From: Euryarchaeota archaeon UBA549
Lineage (GTDB): Archaea > Thermoplasmatota > Poseidoniia > Poseidoniales > Poseidoniaceae
Length of the DNA stretch: 20,061 bases
Reading direction: 5' to 3'
Assembly: GCA_002495645.1 (NCBI GenBank)
Contig: DAGF01000020.1
Coordinates: 1 to 20,061 of the forward strand
The position numbers were made by a program, and so were the translations under genes. Below are positions 1-5,677 of the stretch, in pieces. The notes beneath the pieces were generated by a model. That model had not been told where the DNA came from. It did no database searches and saw only the letters and a list, made by a program, of their open reading frames with translations. The first letter of the stretch is position 1; every line of letters begins with the position of its first letter.

Positions 1-166
1 GGCGGGGCTTGTGATGCGGAAGTCGTGGTCAAAGGACGAAGAATGAATCACTCCAAGGCATCCACATGGGTACCGTTGTGTACGGACACAAGCATTCAGC
101 CATGTGTGATGAAATCAAACAGAGAAAGAACAAGAGGCTAAATGGGAGAGCCACCGGTTTTGAATC
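1..166. other. Left edge: possible tail of an upstream gene, then ubiX leader
   Basis: No complete gene is recognised here. Reading from base 2, an open frame ends at a TGA at 44-46 (last residues SWSKDEE), which could be the C-terminus of a gene cut by the window edge. Frame 1 is also open, to a TAA at 139-141, so the choice is uncertain. A short ATG frame at 66 runs on into ubiX but only as an out-of-frame shadow. The AT-rich element at 138-143 fits a promoter for ubiX. Confidence 0.3.
138..143 (+). promoter_or_regulatory. TATA-like box of ubiX
   Basis: CTAAAT, centred about 26 bases before the ubiX ATG at 167. In archaea this spacing puts the transcription start at or next to the A of ATG, giving a leaderless mRNA. 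No Shine-Dalgarno match is seen before this ATG. The box is weak, and support comes mainly from the same spacing recurring elsewhere in the window. Confidence 0.45.
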
Positions 167-736
167 ATGGGCGAGGTCGTCATCGGCATTTCTGGCGCAT
201 CAGGAGCCATCTACGGCAAGCGCCTCGCTGAGGTCCTGTCCGACATGGGCAAGACCGTGCGCCTGGTGGTCACCGACTCGGGCAAAATCACCCTCAAGCA
301 CGAGTGCGACACCACACCCGAAGCCGTTGCAGAAGCCACAAGCGCCATCCTCGAAGACGCCAAGAACGTCGGTGCCAAGTCCGCCTCTGGTTCGGCCAAA
401 ATCGACGCCGTCGTCATCTGCCCCTGTTCGGGCACCACCATCGGTAAACTCGCTGCGGGCATTTCCGATAACCTCGTGACCCGCTCGGCCATCGTTGCTC
501 TCAAGGAGCGCCGCAAGCTGATTATCGTGCCCCGAGAGGCGCCTTACGCCACCGTTCACCTCGAGAACATGGCCAAACTTTCCCAATGGGGCACCATCGT
601 TATCCCCGCATCGCCCGGGTTCTACAACCACCCGAAGAACATCGACGACATGGTGGACTTCATCATCGCACGAATCCTCGACCAACTCGGGTACGAGCAC
701 GATATTGGCCGCCGATGGACCGGCGATGAAGTCTGA
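167..736 (+). CDS. ubiX: Flavin prenyltransferase, UbiX family
   Basis: This 189-residue protein should transfer a dimethylallyl group to reduced FMN, making the prenylated flavin cofactor of UbiD-type decarboxylases. Seen directly: the N-terminal flavin-binding GISGASG (residues 7-13), CPCSGTTIGK (85-94) leading into a SDNLVTRSA segment (100-108), an RE pair at 123-124, and PASPGFY at 147-153. These are hallmarks of the family, and the length is normal. Bacterial UbiX serves ubiquinone synthesis. In many archaea the cofactor supports the UbiD-like decarboxylase of the modified mevalonate pathway, which is the likelier use here (inference). No UbiD partner lies in the window. The start is the ATG followed at once by the flavin-binding strand, with a TATA-like box 26 bases upstream. 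The next gene begins 60 bases after the stop. Confidence 0.93.
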   Translation: MGEVVIGISGASGAIYGKRLAEVLSDMGKTVRLVVTDSGKITLKHECDTTPEAVAEATSAILEDAKNVGAKSASGSAKIDAVVICPCSGTTIGKLAAGISDNLVTRSAIVALKERRKLIIVPREAPYATVHLENMAKLSQWGTIVIPASPGFYNHPKNIDDMVDFIIARILDQLGYEHDIGRRWTGDEV

Positions 737-785
737 AAAGACGCCGGACCGCCGACTTCTTGAACAAGGAAGCCAAGGATAGGAT

Positions 786-792
786 GGGTGAG
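786..792 (+). promoter_or_regulatory. Ribosome binding site deciding the M28 peptidase start
   Basis: GGGTGAG lies four bases before the ATG at 797 and matches the archaeal anti-Shine-Dalgarno tail. A GTG at 788, in the same frame, lies inside this site, so the ATG at 797 is preferred. Confidence 0.5.
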
Positions 793-796
793 CCCC

Positions 797-2542
797 ATGG
801 ACCTTGATGGCAAGACCGTCGCCGACCTCAAAGAGATGCTGCGCGAACAGGACCTTCCTGTCAGTGGCACCAAAGCGCAACTCGTTGAGCGCCTCCAAGC
901 GAACAGCGCCACCGACGCGGTGCTCAACGTTGAGGATGAACCCAAAGAAAACGCCGGAGGTCTGACCGAAGAAAACGTGCCCTGGTGGCGAAGTACGGAA
1001 GTGCTTACTCCTCAAGCCTTGATGGCCATCGGCGTGGTGGTCTTGATGGTCACCGCCGTCTTTGTGTTCCGCCCCACCTGGCTTGGATTCTCACCCAGCT
1101 ACGAATACGACCTCATCGATTACGATGCATCCCAAACCCGAGCCTTTGCCGAAGATCTCGTGGCGCTCGGCCATCCCGAATGGGAAGGTCGCATGAGCGG
1201 CACGGTCGAAGAGGCCAACACCTCAGCGTACATCGCTGCCCAGTTCGAGGCGATGGGGATGACCGCCACCGAGCATTCCTATCAGGTGCCGATGCATCAC
1301 GTCAATGCGGAGCCCAGCCTACGCATCTGCATCCAGGGTTTTGGCGGCAACAGTCCCTGCGAGGGCCCGCTCGCCATTGGTACACAGATTATCCAATTCC
1401 AGCATCGTGTGGACTATGTCATTCAGGGCTTCTCGGGCTTTTCAGAATACACCTTCGCAGATGATGTCCAAGTGACCGATGTAGGAAACGGGACCGACGA
1501 CGCCTTGTGGGCCTCCGCAGCGGGTTCCATCGGCTATGTTCGGAGTGGTGCTGACGTAGGTGGCAACACCGGCATTTTCTCCAAAGCCGCTGAGAACAGC
1601 CTTGCTGGCCTCATTTTCGTCAACAAGCACGCTAACTGCGGCCAGATCGAGGCCAACGATTGTGTGCCGATCTTCAAGGGAAGTCGAATTGACGAAGTTT
1701 CAGCGGCCAACGGTGGATCCATCCCCTCGGAATTGCCCTTTATCGCCATGTCCAGAGACGCCGGTGAAATCCTCGAACAGGCCATCTTCAACGCCACCGG
1801 ACCGCCCGGTGTCATCGAGATGCTCATGGACGTGACCAACGACGAGGAGCGCACCATCTATGTCCCGTGCGGTGAAATCAGAGGGAAATCCTCCGAGGTG
1901 GTCATTGTTGGAGGGCACCACGACACCGTTTACCACGCAGAAGGCGCCGTCGACGATACATCCGGCACCGCCAGCGTGATGGAAATTGGACGGCAACTCA
2001 GCAAGATTGTCAACGAAACCGGTACGCCAGAGCGAACATTGCGCTTTTGCACATGGGGCGGTGAAGAAGAAGGCCTCTACGGTAGCCGAGCCTATGTCAG
2101 CGCCTTCCAGAACAGTTTGCAAGACAACCTCCGCCTCTACCTCAACCTCGACATGAACCATGTTGATGCCGATACGGCCAACCGCGGTAATTCAGTGACG
2201 TTGTTTGGCAACAATCAGGAAGACATGGACCACATTGAACGCATCACTGAGCTCTATCGGAAGGAACGTTCCGATGTCGCTGATCGCTACGACATTCAAG
2301 TCCGAACACTGACAGGCGACAGGGGTGAGCCCGACGGCATGCCGTACAACTCTGACCACGCCCCCTTTGTCTACGACTTGGGTGACGGTGAGCGTGGACG
2401 TGCAGTCGTTTGTTATGGCAGTGGAAGTTGGGAATACCACACCTACGCCGACACCATGGATCGCTTCAACGAGGAATCACTGGACGTCTCGGTCACCATC
2501 TACGGCACCTACATGCGCTTCTTGGCCTACTCGGATTACTGA
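797..2542 (+). CDS. Membrane-anchored M28 zinc aminopeptidase with SAP and PA domains
   Basis: A predicted surface metallopeptidase of 581 residues that probably trims peptides outside the cell. Order of parts: a SAP-like helix-extension-helix (about residues 2-36, with LKEMLREQDLPVSGTKAQLVERL); an acidic linker; one membrane helix (about 72-92); a protease-associated-like region (about 235-345); and the M28 catalytic domain. Candidate zinc ligands and catalytic residues are visible: H374-x-D376, the DD at 386-387, E423/E424 in GGEEEG, D452 in NLDMN and H521 in SDHAP. All expected M28 positions are present, so it should be active. The inferred topology puts SAP in the cytoplasm and the peptidase outside. 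Several cysteines lie in the outer part and could form disulfides. The gene follows ubiX by 60 bases; no functional link is evident. A GTG at 788 would add three residues. Confidence 0.9.
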   Translation: MDLDGKTVADLKEMLREQDLPVSGTKAQLVERLQANSATDAVLNVEDEPKENAGGLTEENVPWWRSTEVLTPQALMAIGVVVLMVTAVFVFRPTWLGFSPSYEYDLIDYDASQTRAFAEDLVALGHPEWEGRMSGTVEEANTSAYIAAQFEAMGMTATEHSYQVPMHHVNAEPSLRICIQGFGGNSPCEGPLAIGTQIIQFQHRVDYVIQGFSGFSEYTFADDVQVTDVGNGTDDALWASAAGSIGYVRSGADVGGNTGIFSKAAENSLAGLIFVNKHANCGQIEANDCVPIFKGSRIDEVSAANGGSIPSELPFIAMSRDAGEILEQAIFNATGPPGVIEMLMDVTNDEERTIYVPCGEIRGKSSEVVIVGGHHDTVYHAEGAVDDTSGTASVMEIGRQLSKIVNETGTPERTLRFCTWGGEEEGLYGSRAYVSAFQNSLQDNLRLYLNLDMNHVDADTANRGNSVTLFGNNQEDMDHIERITELYRKERSDVADRYDIQVRTLTGDRGEPDGMPYNSDHAPFVYDLGDGERGRAVVCYGSGSWEYHTYADTMDRFNEESLDVSVTIYGTYMRFLAYSDY

Positions 2543-2550
2543 GCGTGGGG

Positions 2551-2558
2551 TTCAAAAC
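2551..2558 (+). promoter_or_regulatory. TATA-like box of the parvulin gene
   Basis: TTCAAAAC, with its first base exactly 29 bases before the ATG at 2580. The same eight bases occur at the same distance before nei (4815-4822). It lies just after the M28 stop, which suggests the parvulin and folB genes have their own transcription start. Confidence 0.45.
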
Positions 2559-2579
2559 ACGACGCCGGGTGGGGAAATC

Positions 2580-2873
2580 ATGGTCGCACCGAGCGCATGG
2601 GCCTCCCACATTCTGGTCAATTCGAAAAGCGAAGCCATCCAGATCAAGGACAAGGTCGGGAAACTGAAGGATTTTCAGAAACTCGCTCGCAAAAAGAGCA
2701 CATGCCCGTCCAGCCAAAAAGGCGGCGACCTCGGTTGGTTTCGCAAGGGACAGATGGTTGCAGCCTTCCAAGATGCGGTCTGGACCACGCCCCTCAACAC
2801 CGTTTCACCGCCCGTGAAAACCCAATTTGGCTACCACCTGATTTGGGTCCACGAGCGCGACGAAGACCAGTGA
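2580..2873 (+). CDS. Peptidyl-prolyl cis-trans isomerase, single-domain parvulin
   Basis: A 97-residue protein consisting of one parvulin (PpiC-type rotamase) domain, which speeds isomerisation of bonds before proline during protein folding. It closely resembles E. coli Par10 in plan: ASHILV at the start (H10), CPS at 42-44 (the catalytic-type cysteine), GGDLGWF at 48-54, GQMV..AF at 57-63 and TQFGYHLIWV at 81-90 (H86). All three active-site positions (H10, C42, H86) are present. There is no signal peptide or membrane helix, so it is cytosolic, as for other archaeal single-domain parvulins. An open frame extends upstream to 2325 inside the M28 gene, but the homology begins at the ATG at 2580 and a TATA-like box lies 26 bases before it. 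folB follows after nine bases, so the two are probably co-transcribed. Confidence 0.93.
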   Translation: MVAPSAWASHILVNSKSEAIQIKDKVGKLKDFQKLARKKSTCPSSQKGGDLGWFRKGQMVAAFQDAVWTTPLNTVSPPVKTQFGYHLIWVHERDEDQ

Positions 2874-2879
2874 GGTGGG
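2872..2879 (+). promoter_or_regulatory. Shine-Dalgarno site of folB
   Basis: GAGGTGGG, three bases before the GTG start at 2883 and overlapping the parvulin stop region. It is one of the strongest ribosome binding sites in the window. It supports the GTG start and translation of folB from a shared mRNA. Confidence 0.6.
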
Positions 2880-2882
2880 ACC

Positions 2883-3245
2883 GTGCAGTGGCGTGTTGGT
2901 CTCGAAGCCTACGAAGTGAACGCCGTTCACGGCTACTATGACCGAGAGCATGAAGCCCCACAACCCTTCATTTTCACCGTCTGGGCGACCCTCGCTGGCA
3001 ACGGTCGCATTGAAGCACTGGAAGAGACACTCAACTACGCCGACATCCAAATCGCCATTGACGAGGTCATGCACAACGCCCCCCAACCCATTCGGCTGAT
3101 GGAGGAGATGGCCCAAGGCATCGTCGACCGGCTGGCTGAATTCGCTGCTATCGCCAGCCTGAGCATTCGCATCGAGAAGCCAAACGCACCGCTCCCCCAT
3201 CCAGGTGGTTTGCCAGCAATTGAGGTTCTTTGGCACCGAGACTGA
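2883..3245 (+). CDS. folB: Dihydroneopterin aldolase
   Basis: A 120-residue FolB-type enzyme that splits dihydroneopterin into 6-hydroxymethyl-dihydropterin and glycolaldehyde in folate synthesis; it is cytosolic and usually forms rings. Seen: the HGYYDREH segment (16-23), LEETLNYADI (46-55), LMEEMAQGIVDRL (72-84) with the pterin-binding glutamate (about E74), and KPNAPLP (99-105) whose K99 matches the catalytic lysine. Length is normal. The start is GTG, chosen because a strong ribosome binding site lies three bases upstream and the family's first strand begins at once. Many archaea use an unrelated enzyme (MptD) for this step, so a bacterial-type FolB hints at acquisition from bacteria (inference). 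folP, two steps later in the pathway, is in this window at 13484-14341. The rest of the route is not visible here. Confidence 0.9.
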   Translation: MQWRVGLEAYEVNAVHGYYDREHEAPQPFIFTVWATLAGNGRIEALEETLNYADIQIAIDEVMHNAPQPIRLMEEMAQGIVDRLAEFAAIASLSIRIEKPNAPLPHPGGLPAIEVLWHRD

Positions 3246-3251
3246 GCGATG

Positions 3252-3259
3252 CTTAAACG
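3252..3259 (+). promoter_or_regulatory. TATA-like box of the zinc-ribbon gene
   Basis: CTTAAACG, centred 26 bases before the ATG at 3281, between the folB stop and the next gene. A TAA at 3254-3256 in the gene's own frame means the coding region cannot extend across it. Confidence 0.5.
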
Positions 3260-3280
3260 CCAACTGGGTCAGCCAGCCCC

Positions 3281-3766
3281 ATGGTCATGACCGGACGCGT
3301 CTATGTTCCAAGCGCCGTTGAGGAGGGCGGCGCCGTGGTCGCCATGGGCTGTTTTAGCAGCCAAGAGACGGCGCTCAATGTGCTGCGTTCCTTCCTCAAG
3401 AAATCACATCAGGTCCCGCTTGAGCGTGCCATCGTCGCCGCATGGGAGGTGGACGTGGTGGGCGATGACGCCATGACCGTGCTTTCGGAATACGAATGCC
3501 GAACCTGTCCAGTGTGCCACCGCACGACCTTCTGGATTGATATTGAGCGCTTCAAGGCCAAGTGCTACGGTTCGGCCTGTGGAGCGTGGATTGAAGAAAG
3601 CGCCGTTGAGCCAGACGTCATCGATTGCGGCTGGCCCCCAACCCGATTTGCTGAGCAGGTGGAATCCATTGACGACGCCATGCGCGCCCTGCGACGTATT
3701 GCCGCCAAAGCAGAGTCGGCGGGTCTCTCGGCCATTGATGAGCGATTTTCGATGGATGATGTTTGA
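3281..3766 (+). CDS. Uncharacterised protein with a zinc-ribbon-like cysteine cluster
   Basis: I do not recognise this 161-residue protein. It has an N-terminal alpha/beta-looking part (1-70), then cysteines at 73, 76, 79, 95 and 100. C76-x2-C79 and C95-x4-C100, separated by 15 residues that include a FWIDIERF strand, look like the two halves of a zinc ribbon. The C-terminal third is helical and charged, with no membrane helix or signal peptide, so it is probably a cytosolic metal-binding protein, perhaps contacting nucleic acid or protein (inference only). The start is fixed closely: an in-frame stop lies at 3254 and a TATA-like box 26 bases before this ATG; a second ATG at 3287 is possible. 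The next gene has its own promoter just after the stop. Confidence 0.7.
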   Translation: MVMTGRVYVPSAVEEGGAVVAMGCFSSQETALNVLRSFLKKSHQVPLERAIVAAWEVDVVGDDAMTVLSEYECRTCPVCHRTTFWIDIERFKAKCYGSACGAWIEESAVEPDVIDCGWPPTRFAEQVESIDDAMRALRRIAAKAESAGLSAIDERFSMDDV

Positions 3767-3768
3767 TT

Positions 3769-3777
3769 CTTTATATC
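3769..3777 (+). promoter_or_regulatory. Strong TATA box, leaderless start of the 107-residue gene
   Basis: CTTTATATC, the best match to the archaeal TATA consensus in the window, with TTTATAT centred exactly 26 bases before the ATG at 3799. It argues against a longer reading from a TTG at 3763, because that start would lie upstream of the box. Confidence 0.65.
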
Positions 3778-3798
3778 TCCTTGACCCAATATGCGGTC

Positions 3799-4122
3799 AT
3801 GTCAACCGAATACATAACAGAACCAGGAACTGAACACAACCTGCGCCTCCACAGAGACGCCACCCCGTTTTCGCCGGGAGAACTCTCCGACCCCCATCCC
3901 GTCCTCGTGGACGGTATTCTGGGTCTGGCCTCCATCGGCAGCCACGGCGCCTACAGTGAGCGCATCTACGTCGCTCTGCAAGAGGAGCACCCCGAACTTG
4001 GGCGGGAATTTGGAACCAAATACTTCCTCATCGACGAGCCAGGCGTGGTCAAGTGGGGCCACGAAGGAAAGTCGTTCACCATTGAGAAAATCATTGATGC
4101 CATCCTTGATGACCACGAGTAA
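3799..4122 (+). CDS. Uncharacterised 107-residue protein
   Basis: No family is recognised. The protein is soluble-looking and acidic, with no signal peptide, membrane helix or cysteines. An N-terminal stretch (1-35) is polar and probably flexible. The middle has DGILGLASIGSHGAYSERIY (39-58) and the end has GKSFTIEKIIDAILDD (90-105), likely an amphipathic helix. The strong TATA box 26 bases before this ATG sets the start; an alternative TTG at 3763 would add 12 residues (ILYISLTQYAV) and is not preferred. It lies in a run of three unknown genes, each with its own predicted promoter, so co-location need not mean one operon. After the stop, a pyrimidine-rich stretch (4135-4144) could end transcription. 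Confidence 0.65.
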   Translation: MSTEYITEPGTEHNLRLHRDATPFSPGELSDPHPVLVDGILGLASIGSHGAYSERIYVALQEEHPELGREFGTKYFLIDEPGVVKWGHEGKSFTIEKIIDAILDDHE

Positions 4123-4134
4123 TCAATTCACTGC

Positions 4135-4144
4135 TCCCTTTCTT
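4135..4144 (+). terminator. Possible T-rich archaeal terminator
   Basis: CCCTTTCTTT lies 13 bases after the stop at 4122 and before the next TATA-like box at 4158. Archaeal transcription often ends at T-rich tracts without a hairpin. The tract is short and broken by a C, so this is weak. Confidence 0.25.
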
Positions 4145-4156
4145 TGATGGGTCAAT

Positions 4157-4164
4157 GTTTAAAC
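4157..4164 (+). promoter_or_regulatory. TATA-like box of the one-pass membrane protein gene
   Basis: GTTTAAAC, with TTTAAA centred 26.5 bases before the ATG at 4187. The spacing favours 4187 over another in-frame ATG at 4175. The eight bases are also a perfect palindrome. Confidence 0.5.
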
Positions 4165-4186
4165 AGCAAGTTCCATGATTTTGCTC

Positions 4187-4768
4187 ATGGGTGCCTCTCC
4201 TCGCGTCGCAGAGATGGACGAGTTCGCAGACCTAGAGGCAGAATTTGCCGACGATAAACCTCAAGTGGACATGGAGTTCGTCAAATCCCTCGTGATGAGC
4301 GTTGAATACGAAGGTCTTGACCATGGTATGTTCATCACCGATTACAGAAAACTATGGACTCCGATTCACAAAATCAGTTTGGTCTTGTTTGGAATTCTTT
4401 TCATTCCTCTGTTTGGCCTGGGCGTGTTCATGATCATCGCAGGCACCAACAAAGGACCCATAATGCAGGACACAGAAATTATCGAAGCAAAAGTGTACCT
4501 TGGCGAGCAACACGCTGTCGTTTCCTACTCCATGATCGATGAGGACATCGGTTCCCTCGCCTACTATCCTGTCGAATCAGGAAGTTTCATCAAAATCGAA
4601 CGAAGGAGCTGGGGAACCGACAATGGAACCCATGAGTCCGTAGAGCACCTGTTGTGTTCAGGGAGTGAGAAAATCCTACTTCTCGAATCCCGTTCGGACA
4701 GTGGCATCAAGGCAGACAGGAAGGTCATCCTTGAATTGTCCCGCCTTGCCAACCTACCAATTCGATGA
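4187..4768 (+). CDS. Uncharacterised one-pass membrane protein
   Basis: I do not recognise this 193-residue protein. Residues 1-58 are acidic and polar, including EFADLEAEFADD (12-23). One strong membrane helix spans about 63-86 (SLVLFGILFIPLFGLGVFMIIAG). Residues 95-193 look like a beta-rich soluble domain (VYLGEQHAVVSYSMI, KILLLESRS) ending in a helix. By the positive-inside rule topology is unclear, since both flanks have mixed charge. There are no catalytic-looking motifs, and a membrane-attached sensor or scaffold is a guess. The start at 4187 is chosen for its TATA spacing; 4175 (four residues longer) and 4214 are alternatives. nei follows after 75 bases. Confidence 0.65.
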   Translation: MGASPRVAEMDEFADLEAEFADDKPQVDMEFVKSLVMSVEYEGLDHGMFITDYRKLWTPIHKISLVLFGILFIPLFGLGVFMIIAGTNKGPIMQDTEIIEAKVYLGEQHAVVSYSMIDEDIGSLAYYPVESGSFIKIERRSWGTDNGTHESVEHLLCSGSEKILLLESRSDSGIKADRKVILELSRLANLPIR

Positions 4769-4814
4769 GACCGTTCCTTTTTGCTCTCACTTGGATGTCT
4801 CCCTGAAACACCTC

Positions 4815-4822
4815 TTCAAAAC
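4815..4822 (+). promoter_or_regulatory. TATA-like box of nei
   Basis: TTCAAAAC, beginning 29 bases before the nei ATG at 4844. It is identical in sequence and distance to the element before the parvulin gene (2551-2558). It is weak against the standard TATA consensus. Confidence 0.4.
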
Positions 4823-4843
4823 CAAGGCCACATATTGTTTTCC

Positions 4844-5677
4844 ATGCCGGAGGGCCCCGAGATCCGTCGCGCCGCCGACAAAATCGGAAAAGCGCTGGTT
4901 GGCAAGGTCATCGAAGACGGAGAGTGGCCCTTTCCTTCCCTCGCACAAGCCGATTCCCTCATTCTCGGCCACGAAGTGTTGAGCGTCACAAGTCGGGCCA
5001 AAGCGATGCTCATCCGATTCAGCAGCGGCTACACCATGTACAGCCACAACCAGCTGTACGGACGTTGGACGGTTCACCTCAAGACAACGGACCCACGCTC
5101 ACGCCGGAGCCTGCGTGCTGCCTTCATCACCGACAAGCACGCCGTTCGACTGTGGTCAGCCACCGATATCGTGCTCTTGCCCACCCCCGAGGAAAACGGC
5201 CATCCCTTTCTCGCTCGCCTCGGACCGGATGTCCTCGACGAAGCCATCACATCCGATGATCTGCTCACCCATCTGAAGTCCAAAGGCATCCACCGAAAGA
5301 AGGGTGCTACGCTCATGCTGGACCAGCGAAGTTTTGCCGGGTTGGGCAATTACCTCCGCTCGGAAATTCTCCACGCTGCGGGCGTCCATCCCGACGACCG
5401 GCCCTGCGACCTCGATGATGAAACGCTTGAGCGGTGGGCAAACTGCATCAAGTCCGTCACCGTTCAAGCCTACGAACACAGCGGCGTAACCGTGGACTTG
5501 GACGTCGCCAAGGCCAGCAAAGAACGAGGTGAACCTCGCCGAATGTGGCGCCATGCTGTCTTTTGCAGAAACGACCGACCCTGCTTGACCTGCGGCGACC
5601 TCGTCCTCCGCTTGCGCTACGGCGGGCGTCGCCTGGATTACTGTCCAACCTGCCAACCCGCTCGCCGCGGTTCATGA
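4844..5677 (+). CDS. nei: Endonuclease VIII, DNA glycosylase/AP lyase for oxidised bases
   Basis: A 277-residue enzyme of the Fpg/Nei family that removes oxidised pyrimidines from DNA and nicks the resulting abasic site. Seen: the N-terminal PEGPEI with catalytic P2 and E3 (after removal of Met1); K53, matching the conserved lysine of the first domain; YSHNQLYGRW (66-75), very close to E. coli Nei; the helix-two-turn-helix region with LDQRSFAGLGNYLRSEIL (159-176); and a C-terminal zinc finger with C247-x2-C250 and C267-x2-C270. All key residues are present and the length is usual. An open frame extends upstream to 4781, but P2 must follow the start, so 4844 is right. Nei is mainly bacterial, so transfer is plausible (inference). 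Its last six bases overlap the stop of the leftward photolyase gene. Confidence 0.95.
   Translation: MPEGPEIRRAADKIGKALVGKVIEDGEWPFPSLAQADSLILGHEVLSVTSRAKAMLIRFSSGYTMYSHNQLYGRWTVHLKTTDPRSRRSLRAAFITDKHAVRLWSATDIVLLPTPEENGHPFLARLGPDVLDEAITSDDLLTHLKSKGIHRKKGATLMLDQRSFAGLGNYLRSEILHAAGVHPDDRPCDLDDETLERWANCIKSVTVQAYEHSGVTVDLDVAKASKERGEPRRMWRHAVFCRNDRPCLTCGDLVLRLRYGGRRLDYCPTCQPARRGS

Noticed and set aside
66..479. Open frame beginning MGTVVYGHKHSAMCDE, overlapping ubiX in another frame
   Set aside because: Most of it is an out-of-frame reading of ubiX with low-complexity S/P/A/R-rich sequence; only the first 30 residues lie in the gap and match nothing I know.
200..1015. Long minus-strand open frame of 271 residues across ubiX and the next gene
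   Set aside because: It is antisense to two well-supported genes and spans their junction; no family motif is present, and long antisense frames are expected at this GC content.
4157..4164. Palindrome GTTTAAAC as a possible operator or restriction-linked site
   Set aside because: Its position 26 bases before a start codon explains it more simply as a TATA-like box; one palindrome of eight bases is not enough for an operator claim.
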